From Strigamia acuminata (Eukaryota; Arthropoda; Chilopoda; Geophilomorpha; Linotaeniidae): a stretch of DNA of 64,000 nucleotides. The stretch covers positions 10,347,060 through 10,411,059 of the forward strand of contig OX442314.1 of assembly GCA_949358305.1 (NCBI GenBank), read 5' to 3'. A program made the translations under genes and the position numbers. Positions 46,524 through 58,912 of this stretch are shown here, one piece after another. How positions within the stretch are numbered: the first letter of the stretch is position 1; every line of letters starts with the position of its first letter. Under the pieces are notes generated by a model. The model was not told the origin of the DNA. It saw only the letters and a list, made by a program, of their open reading frames with translations, and ran no database searches.

Positions 46524-49500
46524 ATGGCTACTTCCAGCAGCGATGATAGTTGTTCAGCTCCTACAGATTTCAATGTATTTTCATCATTAGAGGAACTGAA
46601 CTCACGCAGTAGTATTATTTCGGAAAAATGTCCATTATGTATTCAATCTAGACGGAACTTCTACTGCGACGATTGCATTCGTCAAGGAGATTTCATCCAC
46701 TCCAGCAGTCGATACCCAGAAAGGTGACGCGAAAATGACAGATCAGCTGATGCGATAATTTGTGCACAATGTCGCGATTCCCAACACAATTTAATCATTT
46801 TAACCGATTTTGTAACATCTGCAATAATCCGGATGACGCAAGAGTTCGATTAAAATATTTTTAGACATTTTAAATGTAAAAAACAATACGAAAAACAACA
46901 ACAACAACAACAAATCTCCATTGTTGTCTTTTGTTTCGTTTTGCAGTGTTTTTTATTTGTTTAATTTTCGGTTTGTTTTTCGTTTTAGATATCAAGAGAA
47001 GAAGCTGCGATTATTTAAAATCAAAAAGGAGAGATTAAAATATTTGGACAGGTGAAAATTAAATTTAAGAAATGATTTTTTTTTGCGTTTTTGTTTATTT
47101 GTTTGTTTTTATCGATTTAAATTGGACAGAATCAATGAAATTTATGGTCGGAAAATCCACCCGTCTAAAATAGTAGGTTTTATTGAATTAGTGCGATTGA
47201 TTTGCATTTGTTTTGATTTATTAATTAATTTTTTAGAGGAATGATATCAACCGTATAAGGGAAAAACTCACTTTCTTACGTTTAGCCGTCGACGAGCGTA
47301 AAGATTCGGTAAAACACAGTAAGTATTTGCAATTTTTGCACGTCTTTACGTAACTCTAAGGGTAATGCGTTACATAATAGAGAGTTTGCGGGATGCATTT
47401 TTCCCTTATTTTGCTCTAACGATACACTATTTTAGTGCCATATCGTAAGGGAAAAATCTTTAGTGTATCGTTTTCAACACTAAATTAAATTATAGCGCAG
47501 TTTACTATGTGAGAATTGTTCTATCAGTAGTTGGCTAAAATAGTGTAGCGATAAGGGAAAAGTGCAGCCCGCAAAAACTTATTTTATCATTTTTCCCTTA
47601 CACTATTTTTATACCGTATAGTCTTTAACTGTAAGGGAAAATGCAACTCTCTATTCATGACAAAATAACGTTACGGTAATTAGTTACTTTTTTGGCTAAA
47701 TAACTGTAACGGTAACGGTTGTAACCCTAAAATTCAACGCGCTAAACTTATTTTTGTGTTTTTAATAGCGAAAGACGAAATTACGAGTTTGCAAGAACAA
47801 ATCTGCAGTTTCAAGTCCAGAACTCCACTTTTAACGGGGAAATCGAAAAATATGATTTCCCAGATGAACAAAGTGCTGGATAAGACGCGAACTGCGAATA
47901 AGAGCTTGCAAGAGGTCCAAGAGACGGTCGGGTGGGTCGTTAAGGAGCACGTGGAAGCTCTGGTTAAATATATATTTCCAATATCAGAGATACGACCTAA
48001 TAAAAGGTGAGATGTTTTTTATTTTTTGAATGATTGGTGGGATTTTAATGTTTTGTTTTGTTTTAGTGAGCCCGACAGTGGAGCTGAAGATACTGTAACG
48101 GCTCTAGCCGAAGCCTCTCGTACTACTTACGTGCATGGACGATGGGTGTACGCGGATAACGTGTGCGATGTGCAATATCAAATAGTGGAATCGTTTCTTC
48201 CAGCTAGTGGAGATTATTCCGATTATTCTATTTGGGGTATTGACATTTTTTTTTACAAAAATTAAAATTTCGTCGGAAAATTTTTATGCAGAAAGATGCA
48301 ATTTTGGACTGAAAGATGCAGTTTTGGACCGAAAGATGCAGTTTTGGACCGAAAGATGCAGTTTTGGTCTGAAAAATGCAATTTTGGACCGAAAAATGCA
48401 GTTTTGGACTGACAAAACAATTTTTTGGACAATTTTTTAGTCTGAAAAAAGTGAAAAATGCAATTTTAGACCAAAAATCATACAATTTTAGACTGAAAAA
48501 TGTTTTTTAGACCAAAAAATGCACGGAAAAATGCCATTTTTAACTGAAAAAGTGGTTTTCTGCAGAAAAAGGCAATTGCATTTTTAATTGCACTGCATTT
48601 TTATATTTTAAAAAGTTTTATTTACCGGTGTTTATATATTTTAAAATTAGTTTCTACTACTAAAGACGCTGTACCTGCGGTAGAACTGGCCCATAAGAAC
48701 CCAGCGTACGCCATAACTGCTGGTTTGACTTACACCACACAACTGATTTGTGTTTTGTCGTTTTTCATGGACTTAGTTTTGCCTCACGAATTAAACTACA
48801 GGTAAATAGGAACGGAAATTAGATAATGATTTTTTTTTTAATGTTTTCATATTTTGCTGCGAAATTTCAGTGATTTCTGTGGTCACGAATTAAATAGAGA
48901 CCGATTCGCGCAGAAGGTGGCGAAAATGAATGCGAACGTGTTGCATTTGTGTTTTCATCATGGGGTGAATCCGGATAAGTTACATCCGAGGCAAACGATC
49001 CGGAATCTGTTGCATTTGTTGAATTCAGAAAATTATAATCCACAGAGGTAGATTTATGAGTGGTTTGATTTGATTTGATTTGATTTGATTTGATCGGTTT
49101 TTTTGTTGGTGGTTTTAGGCCCGGACTTTACAGGATAGAAATAAATCAATTAAATTCCATGGAAGAATCGCTGAGATCTGATCTGAACTTGTCGGCGTCG
49201 AGTGAAGACGAGGACGAAGAAAACGATTTCATCGGCGAATGGGAAAAAGTATTTGAAAACACACACGATCGATGTTCAGAGAATGCAATTTTAGACGGGA
49301 AAAAATGCAATTTTAGACAGAAAAATGCAAGTTTAGACTAAAAAGAAAATGCAATTTCAGACCGAAAAAACTGCAAATTTAGACCAAAAACATGCAATTT
49401 TAGACCGAAAAAAATGCAATTTTAGACCAAAAACATGCAAAAATGAAATTTTTGATCGAAAAAGGCAATTCAGGACTGGAAAAATGCTATTTTAGACAGA

Positions 49501-50165
49501 AAAATGCAATTTCAGGCTAGAAAAATGTAATTTCAGACTAGAAAGATGTAATTTCAGGCTAGTAAAATGCAATTTCAGGCTAGTAAAATGCAATTTCAGG
49601 CTAGAAAAATGTAATTTCAGGCTAGAAAAATGTAATTTCAGGCTAGAAAAATGTAATTTCAGGCTAGAAAAATGTAATTTCAGGCTAGAAAAATGTAATT
49701 TCAGGCTAGAAAAATGTAATTTCAGGCTAGAAAAATGTAATTTCAGGCTAGAAAAATGTAATTTCAGGCTAGAAAAATGTAATTTCAGGCTAGAAAAATG
49801 TAATTTCAGGCTAGAAAAATGTAATTTCAGGCTAGAAAAATGTAATTTCATGCTAGAAAAATTCAATTTCAGGCTAGAAAAATGCAATTTTATGAAAAAA
49901 GAGTTTATAGAGAAAAAAATTCATTTTTAAATCGAATACGCTCAGTAACGATCCCTGTCGTGTTTTGCAGGTACACAGCGTATCTTGCGAAGAGACGCAG
50001 ATTCCTTCGAGAGGACTAAGTGCAACCACGGCAGTACAATACAACACGCTTTTCCGACAAAACACACATCCACTGCTTCCACACGCAGCAGCGAGTGCCA
50101 CTGGAGGGCTGGTCTCCTCAGCTATGGGTGCGGTGACGTCGTGGTGGAAAGGTCTTGGGAAATAA
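46524..50165 (+). CDS. ATG14: ATG14 / Barkor, autophagy PI3K complex I subunit
   Basis: Exons 46524-46723, 46989-47051, 47130-47172, 47237-47318, 47769-48006, 48067-48236, 48651-48801, 48871-49047, 49119-49248, 49971-50165 join to 482 residues (human 492). The family directs the VPS34-Beclin 1 complex to the ER for autophagosome formation. The N-terminus has the two CxxC pairs (EKCPLCIQSRRNFYCDDC, then IRQGDF) needed for ER targeting in the human protein. Exons 2-5 are coiled coil. Exon 6 matches the conserved ALAEASRTTYVHGRWVYAD. Exons 7-8 give NPAYAITAGLTYTTQL and KMNANVLHLCFHHGVNPDKL. An acidic linker (SASSEDEDEEND) precedes the C-terminal BATS-type amphipathic helix (SSAMGAVTSWWKGLGK-stop). 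The exon 9 donor (AAA|GTATTT) was chosen because it restores the frame. Convergent with BAZ1A. Confidence 0.95.
47377..47653. mobile_element. MITE-like foldback in ATG14 intron 4
   Basis: The left end ATAGAGAGTTTGCGGGATGC, then ATTTTTCCCTTAT, is mirrored by GTAAGGGAAAATGCAACTCT-CTAT at the right end and, more fully in the centre, by ATAAGGGAAAAGTGCAGCCC-GCAAAAAC at about 47,547-47,575. AAGGGAAAA/TTTTCCCTT occurs at least five times, like subterminal transposase-binding repeats of hAT-type MITEs. There is no coding capacity. It explains the long intron 4. Confidence 0.6.
48285..48545. repeat. ATG14 intron 6 minisatellite, 20-bp unit
   Basis: GAAAGATGCAGTTTTGGACC repeated with variants (GAAAAATGCAATTTTGGACC and later degenerate copies). 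The unit shares the AAAAATGCAATTT core with other introns in this window. Confidence 0.88.
49270..49890. repeat. ATG14 intron 9 minisatellite, 21-bp unit
   Basis: About 17 well-conserved copies of a 21-bp unit (core GAAAAATGTAATTTCAGGCT) at 49,500-49,880, preceded by more diverged copies (core AAAAATGCAATTTTAGACC). The minus-strand frame it produces (repeated LHFSSLK) is an artefact. Confidence 0.93.
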
Positions 50166-51165
50166 CATCATTTCTCCATCTCTTAGTGCCAGTATTTTTC
50201 TTCAACTAAATCGATTAAAATAATTAATATCACACCATCAGATTTTTTAAACAACTTTTTGCACACGGTCCGCGAGTGGAGTGGTTTCCGTTTTTAAACG
50301 TATCTACAGGTCTAGATACTGTAACATTTCTAAAAGGCTCAAATTTTAGGAATGATTTTTGTAATGTTTTTGTATAGAAGAAAAATATAAATCAATCCCG
50401 TTTGAATGTGCATCAACTGTATCATAGTTACAAATATTTTGCTTAGTATATATAAATATAAATAGTGTACAATAAATAAATTTGAAAAAATAAAAAATAA
50501 CAACTCTTGACCAATTTTTCAACTTTGTCTTATTATAATCGAGAAAACTTTCTTACAATTGATTTCTGTAAAGATTAAAGTGAATAAATCATAACACCAG
50601 ATGAATATTCAATGTACCTAATTTACATACAATTTGTGGTATGTTTTCATTCCATTTTTTCAGAGCATGATTATAATAATATTAAAGTAAACCCTAAACT
50701 AAAATTGTTGACAGTAAAACGAAAGCCCACATTGAAATAAATTTGTTTTTTAAGTAAATTTCATATCACAATAATAATAGTAATTAATAATAATAAATGA
50801 AATAAATGCTCCACCAACTCAAAGATTTTACATTTTACAAAGTTACAAAAATATTCATTACCTGCAAATACAATTGAGCAATTTTTATTTTTTTTATCTT
50901 TAAATATCCCATTAAATTAAATTAGAAAAAAAAATAATAAAATAATTAAATTAATCGATGAATTTTTAACCAGAAAAATTGAATATTCACAGTATAATAA
51001 CGTGCGTTATTTTTTTGCGTTTATATAGAATTTATATATTTTTTACAGCTTGATGTTTGTTTGTTTTCCTCGTTTTCGCATTCAATTTGAAGCGCAACTC
51101 CAAACAAATTGCTTTCGGAATGAAATGTTTCTCAACACATGATGAATATGTCGCTTATTCTGTAT
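50166..51165. other. ATG14 / BAZ1A convergent 3' region
   Basis: AT-rich 1-kb spacer holding the 3' untranslated regions of both genes. AATAAATAAA at 50,471-50,480 is the likely ATG14 poly(A) signal. A BAZ1A signal is not clear on the minus strand near the stop. No further gene seen. Confidence 0.55.
50471..50476 (+). terminator. Likely poly(A) signal of ATG14
   Basis: AATAAA followed by another AATAAA-type overlap, about 300 bp past the ATG14 stop. Confidence 0.5.
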
Positions 51166-54100
51166 TCAAACTAATTGGATTTGCGATTTGGACCGATTAA
51201 GTGGCGAGTTGGGCGAACTGGGACAACTATTGTGCTCCAACAGACCGCCCAGTCCCGCATAGCCCAGCGCCACCGAGTACTCTTCGACGTACTTCAAAAG
51301 TTCGTGAGCGGCGATTGATTCGTTGCTGCCCAATGGATTGTACATGATGCAATTTTGAAACAACAGTAAAACGTCCATGAGAAAATGCTTTGTGCTTCGG
51401 TATTCCATGTTATTCAACTTAAAGCGCATCGTTGCCAGGTCGATCGGCCTTTTTATCACTTCGTAATAAACCGGAAACTAAAATAAACCCAATTAATCAA
51501 TTTAAATCGAACGAAAAAACACAAATTTACTTGTTTTTTCCCGACCGGTCGCATGAACGGCCAGCTCTCCTCCTGCCGCGATAAATTGTTTAACATTTGA
51601 TCACAAAATTTATAATCGACCGGAGCGTCCTTCGACGCCCCCCGACGGACCGGCGGACCGTGTTTTTTCCGCCCACTCATCCAAATTTCTAAAAATTTAA
51701 AAAATTTAAAAACAATTCAAGTAAAGAACAATTCCAATTATTTACCATCGTCTTCTATGAGTGGTCGGTCTCTACTTCGCGTTCTTTTGGCGGGGGAACT
51801 GTCGGAGGTGCGCGACGCTTTTCGTTTCCTGGGGTTTCTTAGTCGATCTTTCATATTGTGGCCGTTGGAACAAGCGGAGCAATCCCATCGGCCTTTGGGC
51901 ACCTTGCGCAGCGGCGGATCGACGCACTCCAGATGGAAAGCTAACGGACAACTGTCGCAGCAAATTAAGTGACCGCCACGACCGCACGAATCGCACACAT
52001 CCTCGTTATTTCCTTCTGATTCGTCGTCCCTACAAGATAAAATTAAAATTAAAATTAAATTAAAATTAATTTAAACATGAAAACTTGCCCGTCGAAATTG
52101 TCGTCGTCGTGCAGCGAGAAATTCGAATCGCCGTCCAAATCCGACGTGTTTTCCTGCACGTAATCGACGCTTTCTTCCTCTTCCTCGTTTTCCACGACTT
52201 CGCTTTCGTCAGAGATCGAGAGTTTGCGCGCGAGTTTGCGCGGTTTGACGGTCTCCCTGGGCCGGCATTCCAGACAGAACCAATCGCCGTCAGGAATTTC
52301 CTTCATTAAATGAAAAATTAAATTGATTAAAATTAATTTGAATGATTTTTCTTTTTCCGACTAACAGTGAGTGGTGGCTTGAGGCAATACATGTGATGAC
52401 CGCGGTTGCACTCATCGCATAAGAGCATGCGTTCTGCATCTCCTCTCCTGTGGCAAATGCGGCACCGGGCGTTTAATGCGGAGAGCGACCACGCCACACT
52501 GCGTTCCAACGTGCTCAGATGTATGAAAACTTGCGACAAGCTCGTGCACTGCATCACTGATTCCTCCCACCGTTCGTAAACGGTCGCGACGCTCTTCGTT
52601 TTGCTTTCCTTCTCGTTTTCTTTTTCTAAAAACAGAAAAAAACTCAATAAACTTTATTTTTATTTTAAATTTTAATCAAACCTACCAATTTCTTCATCTT
52701 TAATGACATCTTTCTCCTTCTTTCCTTTCTTGGTGTCAATTTTCAGTTTCTTTTTCGTGCCCTCGACGTCGTCCCCTGCATTGCGCAAACAAATTAATTT
52801 CTCCACCAAATTCCGTAATTAAATCGATTAAATTTACCTAACGGAGGTCGAAAATATTTATTCTCGACACCCTGCGCGATTTGTAAGAGCGCGCTGGCCA
52901 AATCCCTTACAGTTTGATTCACATTTAATGGCGCACCACTTTCCTGTTCTAACGGCATCTCTGGCTCCGTTGTGTCCATCGGAGTTCCCCTAACATTTAC
53001 AATAAGTAAATATAAAAATTAAAACTCAAAATCAAATAAAAATTAAAAGAAATACCTCCCGCTGTCCGAATCTTGGTCAACATGATTGTTTTCATGCTTT
53101 TGTTGGCCCCATTTCAAACCATCGCACAGCATGTCGTACGACCGCCCTAAAATCGCCTTCCTCCACGCATCCCTATCATGCACCTTCAAGAAAAAAAAGG
53201 TAAACAATCAAACTACAATTAGCATTTTTCAATGTAAAATTGCATTTTCCTCATTTTTTGCCTAAAAAGGAGGAATTGGGCATAAAAATGAATTTCCACG
53301 GTCTAAAATTGCACTTTTCTGCATAAAAATGAATTTCCACGGTCTAAAATTGCACTTTTCTGCATAAAAATGAATTTCCACAGTCTAAACTTGCACTTTT
53401 CTGCATAAAAATGAATTTCCACGGTCTAAAATTGCACTTTTCTGCATAAAAATGAATTTCCACGGTCTAAAATTGCACTTTTCTGCATAAAAATAAATTT
53501 CCACGGTCTAAAATTGCACTTTTCTGCATAAAAATGAATTTCCACGGTCTAAAATTGCACTTTTCTGCATAAAAATGAATTTCCACGGTCTAAAATTGCA
53601 CTTTTCTGCATAAAAATGGATATCTACGGTCTAAAATGTAATGTTTCTGCCTAAAAGTGATTTCAGTGCTTAGAATAGCATTTCTCTGCCTCAAAATAAA
53701 TTTATACGATATATAATTGTAATTTTCTGTCTAAAAATGCATTTCCACAGTCTAAAAATGCATTTCCACAGTCTAAAAATGCATTTCCACAGTCTAAAAA
53801 TGCATTTCCACAGTCTAAAAATGCATTTCCACAGTCTAAAAATGCATTTCCACAGTCTAAAAATGCATTTCCACAGTCTAAAAATGCATTTCCACAGTCT
53901 AAAAATGCATTTCCACAGTCTAAAAATGCATTTCCACAGTCTAAAAATGCATTTCCACAGTCTAAAAATGCATTTCCACAGTCTAAAAATGCATTTCCAC
54001 AGTCTAAAAATGCATTTCCACAGTCTAAAAATGCATTTCCAGTCTAAAAATGCGTTTCTACAGTCTAAACAAAACAAAAAAAACACCACATAAAACAAAC

Positions 54101-57100
54101 TCTTACTTTTATCGACCCCAAACTTCCGGCGAATATTCTCTCTTCAATATCAAGCAGCATTTCACGCAACGACGACTCCATTCCCCCTTCCACCTTCGCC
54201 GCGACCCCGTTCACTTCCTTCACTTCCTTCACCTCCTCCCCACCGGAACCATTGGCGACATCAGGCACAACACGATCATCCTCCTCATCATCATCCTGCA
54301 CGCAGCAGTTGACGACCTGCAAAGAACACTGCGAAATCGAGCGCGCAATCCTCGTCTTGTCCTGGTAAAGCGACTCCTTGAGCGCGCTCTCCCTGAACCC
54401 GCGCCGGTTCAAACTCGCCACCAGAGCGTCGAGTTGATCAACCGAGCTCAGACACGACCAGCGCGTTCTGCGAGCTCTAAGTCCATCATTATGTACAGGG
54501 CAATTGTCAACATTGGCAGTGCACTTCCCCACAGTCCCGCACTCGTCACCGACACAACTCGTAGTCAAATTCAAATCACTATCGACATTGTTTTCACTTT
54601 GTACACGAGGATTCGTCGCAGTTTCGTCGCCGTTCGTTTCTTCTTTGTGGACGATCGGGGTCGGCTCGAGTAGACATTTTCCCAGGTATCCGTCGTCGTC
54701 CTCCACGTAGAGACCCGAAACGGTGTCGAAAATCCAGAACCTCCGGTAGCATCGGTCGCGCCCGATCGGTTGGTTGCCGGTGCTCGATTGGTACTCGGAG
54801 ATTATTTCTAGTAGTTCGCGTTTCTTGACGGTTTCGCGTTTCTGCTGCGCCGTTTCTTCAGCCGTCCGTTTCTTGTTTTTCGTTTCATGATTCACACTGA
54901 AGGAAAAATGTTTAGTTTTAGAATTTTATCATTAATTAATTACTGTATTTCAAAAATTGTGCACCCGCGCACTATCGGCAGAATCACGTTATTAGCCAGA
55001 AATTTGTTTTTCATCCTAAAATTTTCGTCTAAAATTTCAATTTTTCGTCTCAAAATTCAATTTTTCGTCTAAAAATTCAATTTTTCGTCTCAAAATTCAA
55101 TTTTTCATCTAAAAATTCAATTTTTCATCCTAAAATTTTAACTTTTCGTCCAAAAATTCGATTTTTCGTCCAGAAAAATCAATTTTTCGTTTAAAAATTC
55201 AATTTTTCGTTTAAAAATTCAATTTTTCGTTTAAAAATTCAATTTTTCGTTTAAAAATTCAATTTTTCGTTTAAAAATTCAATTTTTCGTTTAAAAATTC
55301 AATTTTTTATCCAGTTGCTATTATAATACCCCGCGTTATAATGGAGACCCACATACTAATGATAAATTTTACTTTTCCCCGCATTTAAACAGAGGCCAAT
55401 GCACAAATTGAGGAAATACTGTAATTTCATGCAATTTTTTCAGGTTTTTACCCATTTATCTCTTCTCCGGTTTCACTTTTTTGCTGCAACCTGAGCGCCG
55501 TTTCCTCTCTCTCCTTGCGTTGTTCAGCCCACTGGATTTGCTTGAGTTCAATTCGTGCGTTTCGAACTTTCTCAAAGTTCTCCTCAATTTGGTATCGCAA
55601 CGTCGAGAAGTTCAGAAGTTGATTGATAAGAACGTGCAACACTTTTAGCCTCTCCCCTAAAAAAAAAAAATTAAAATTAAAAAAAAAATTTTAAAATAAA
55701 TTTACAAAAAAATTAACCTGGATTGAAATCAAAAATAGATTTAGTGTCCAACGACTTGAGTAAACTCGGATCACAAAGACGTAATTGAAGGCCAGGATCG
55801 TCAAAAGGAGTGTAGGAGCTTTTAGTTTGAGGATTCAACTTCAGGTGTGCAAACTGGCTTCCAAACGATAAGAAATGGAGTCGGAGTACTTCGGATATGG
55901 TGAAACAGTCCAAAGCCAAGTGTTTAAGGCTTAAACCTTGATGGCGTTGTGACCAGGCCGCTGCAACGGTTGCGGCTTGCACCGCTTGTAAGACCGTCGA
56001 ATCGCATTCGTCGTCGCAGCCTTCGAAAACATCTAAAAAATCAAACAAAAATCCATAAAAATTTCGAAAAACAATGAAAAAAGTTTGTAAAAATTGTAAA
56101 AATTTCAATAATCCAGTTATAAAACACTTTTAAACCATTTTATTTCATATACCCGGTGACTGTAAAGGATGAGGCTCTAATTCGGGTTGTTCGTTATCTT
56201 GCAACGTAAAAATAGACTGAAGAAAGAATTGAATAAGATCTCCTAAAATCCCACGAACGTTTGTTTCCATCAATGCCTTTTCTAGATCACCTATATAAAA
56301 AAAATTCGAAATAAATTCAAAACCAATTCAAAAAAATACAAAAACTGATTTACCAAATTCAAACCCGTGAGGAAAAGCGTTCTCGAAATTCAAAAGTTCG
56401 CCAAATATGTGAAGAAATTCGAGCACCATAACGGCATCGCCGAACAACTCGTTTGGAAATTTACATTTCACCGGCACCAGTGTCGGCAATTCCTAAAATA
56501 AAACAAATTATTAAAATTACAATAAATAAATTACTTTAAAATAAATAAATCTACTTTTAAATCATCACACTCTAAATCGTCTCGCGGTCTCGCCCATTCC
56601 CTCAAAACCTCCGCCCGTAACCGCCGTTCCTCGCGTTTTCGCTCCCGTTCCTGAATTGTCCACGAAAAAATCAATTTATTAATTTTTCACACTTTGGTAA
56701 ACGCTTAAATGCCTTTTCTCGCTCTTCTTTTCGTCGCTGCTTCTCGTCCTCCCTTAATTTTTGCCTCATTTCCAGTTGTTTTCGCATTTCCTTTATGTCG
56801 TCGATAGTAATTTGTTTGCTTTTCGACTCTCGGCCTAGAAAATAACAATGGTGATGTTAAAAATGTGAAAAAGCGATTAAAACGCGATTGTTTACTCTTT
56901 TTTGAGTCGGATTTGGTTTTTGAAGAATGAGATCCGTTCAAGGTGGGTTTTGATTTCGTATTTTTAACCGAGGTCGCTTTTTTGTTTGATGATCGTGGAA
57001 ACTTCGGCAACGGACCGACAAAAATATCGGAAAAAGAAATGACCGATATATTGCATTTCTTCTCGATGGTTTTCTGTAAATTTAATGTTAAAATAAATTT

Positions 57101-58912
57101 TTTCAATTAATAAATAAGGCTTCAAAACATCAATTGCGGACGTACTTTTAACTTCCAAACGCCGTCTCTCGATTCACAATATTGTTTCAAAAATAATTTA
57201 ATTTTTTCCCGAGTAAATATTCCTTTCTTCCTCCTATTTCATAAAATAAAATTAAATAACATTTTTTTAAAAAATCAAGAAAAGTTCATAAATTTCACGA
57301 AAAATTCACAAATTTCACGAAAATTTCACAAATTTCACAAATTTCACGAAAAATTCACAAATTTCACGAAAAATTCACGAAAAATTCACAAATTTCACGA
57401 AAAATTCACAAATTTCACGAAAAATTCACAAATTTCACGAAAAATTCACAAATTTCACGAAAAATTCACAAATTTCACGAAAAATCACAAATTTCACGAA
57501 AAATTCACAAATTTCACGAAAAATTCACAAATTTCACGAAAAATTCACAAATTTCACGAAAAATTCACAAATTTCACGAAAAATTCACAAATTTCACGAA
57601 AAATTCACAAATTTCACGAAAAATTCACAAATTTTACGAAAAATCACAAATTTCACGAAAAATTCACAAATTTCACGAAAAATTCACAAATTTCACGAAA
57701 AATTCACAAATTTCACGAAAAATTCACAAATTTCACGAAAAATTCACAAATTTAAACAAAAATTCACAAATTTAAACAAAAATTCATAAATTTCAACAAA
57801 AATTCACAAATTTCAACAAAAATTCATAAATTTCAACAAAAAATTCTTAAATTTCAATTAAAAACAAATTATTTACATCATGCTTTCGCAAGATAAAGTA
57901 TTTCTACTTTCGTCCCTGACATTCATCACATCGTATCGATAAACTCCCGGATCGAGGCCATTTTGTTTCTTCTTTTCATTTTCATTCCTAAAAATCAATC
58001 CAAATAAAATCAAAAAAAAATCTCCCACCACAAAAATTCAAATCCATTAAATAAATACCCGGTCGAATCGTCCACGTCGCTACTCGAATCATCATTATGA
58101 TACCCATTACACATATTCGAATTTTGCGCGGATACCTTGATAACTTCGCAAAAAATCCTTTAAAAAAGAGAGAAAAAAAAGAAAAAAATCAATAAATAAT
58201 CGATCAATACAATCAATACGAATTTAGTCACCTATGACCTTCGATAACACCCTCGATTTCCTCCCCGACGAAAAATCGATCACGTGAAAACCCATAAACA
58301 TCGTCGCACATATCGGCCAATCTGCCCCGGTGCGTTAAAGTGGACAAATACAAAACAGGAATTTTCAACGAATCTGGAAACGACTTCAAACATCGTCTAG
58401 CACGCGCCTCCGAATCCAATGCTTCTTGGTACGTCAAGCCCGGTTTACCCGTCAACTGACACGTCCATACCAGACTATTACACAGAATGACACGTCGAAA
58501 AAATTCACTGAAAACAAAAAAATTTTAAAAATTTTAAAAAAAAATTTTAAAAAGATTTTTAAAAAAAATAAAATTAAACGCATAACCGACCATGTTGAAC
58601 ACAATTTACACAATGTCTTAAATTCTCACATTTTCTTAATTTTTCCAAACAAATAAAATCATAAACAAATAATTTTTTAAGCCTAACCAACATCGGGCGA
58701 AATTTGTCGATAGAAAGCCGAAATGAAATAGAAAATAAAAAAGACAAAAAACGTGAAAATTCGTGTCAAATTCAACATTTTCGAGCGACTAAAACTTACT
58801 CATAATCACGAAAAACCTCCTTGGTTAATTGACAAAAGAAAAGTTCCTCTTCGGGATCCAAATCGGGAGGAAGCTTTTGTTTCAAGAATGGCTGTCTCTT
58901 CAGCAAAGGCAT
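51166..58912 (-). CDS. BAZ1A: BAZ1A / ACF1, ISWI remodelling complex subunit
   Basis: Nuclear non-catalytic subunit of ACF/CHRAC, partner of ISWI (SMARCA5), spacing nucleosomes. Exons (minus): 58800-58912, 58232-58507, 58059-58157, 57877-57987, 57146-57233, 56896-57073, 56713-56834, 56555-56650, 56354-56492, 56153-56290, 55718-56032, 55452-55656, 54107-54896, 53056-53183, 52838-52989, 52686-52775, 52366-52625, 52089-52300, 51746-52029, 51531-51688, 51166-51477, giving 1421 residues in frame. WAC domain (MPLLKRQPFLKQKLPPDLD, LCNSLVWTCQLTGKPGLTYQ); basic coiled coil; DDT domain (NELFGDAVMVLEFLHIFGEL); WHIM region (IGRDRCYRRFWIFDTVSGLY); PHD1 (CRICHRRGDAERMLLCDECN, about residue 1070); PHD2 (CDSCGRGGHLICCDSCPLAF, about 1180); C-terminal bromodomain with the acetyl-lysine Asn in CIMYNPLGS. 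Exons 7 and 18 need GC donors. Two PHD fingers resemble insect Acf1; the vertebrate protein has one. Confidence 0.96.
53265..53700. repeat. BAZ1A intron 13 minisatellite a, 41-bp unit
   Basis: About eight copies of a 41-bp unit made of two related halves: AAAATTGCACTTTTCTGCAT and AAAAATGAATTTCCACGGTC. Later copies (53,610-53,700) are diverged. Confidence 0.9.
53730..54065. repeat. BAZ1A intron 13 minisatellite b, 21-bp unit
   Basis: Fifteen or so nearly perfect copies of a 21-bp unit, core AAAAATGCATTTCCACAGTC. It is clearly the single-half relative of the adjacent 41-bp array. It gives open frames on both strands that are not genes. Confidence 0.95.
55010..55315. repeat. BAZ1A intron 12 minisatellite, 20-bp unit
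   Basis: AATTTTTCGTTTAAAAATTC and CGTCT variants, about 14 copies. Each unit has a T5 tract and an A5 tract half a unit apart. Confidence 0.92.
57285..57865. repeat. BAZ1A intron 4 minisatellite, 20-bp unit
   Basis: About 28 copies of TTCACGAAAAATTCACAAAT, degenerating to AACAAAAATTCATAAATTTC near the exon 4 side. Confidence 0.94.

Noticed and set aside
49492..49887. 131-codon minus-strand frame of repeated LHFSSLK
   Set aside because: Translation of the 21-bp ATG14 intron minisatellite.
53691..54098. Repeated CIFRLWK (minus) and MHFHSLK (plus) frames
   Set aside because: 21-bp minisatellite inside a BAZ1A intron; 21 is a multiple of three, so all frames stay open.
57285..57865. CRISPR-like regular repeat
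   Set aside because: Contiguous 20-bp tandem units with no unique spacers, in an animal intron.
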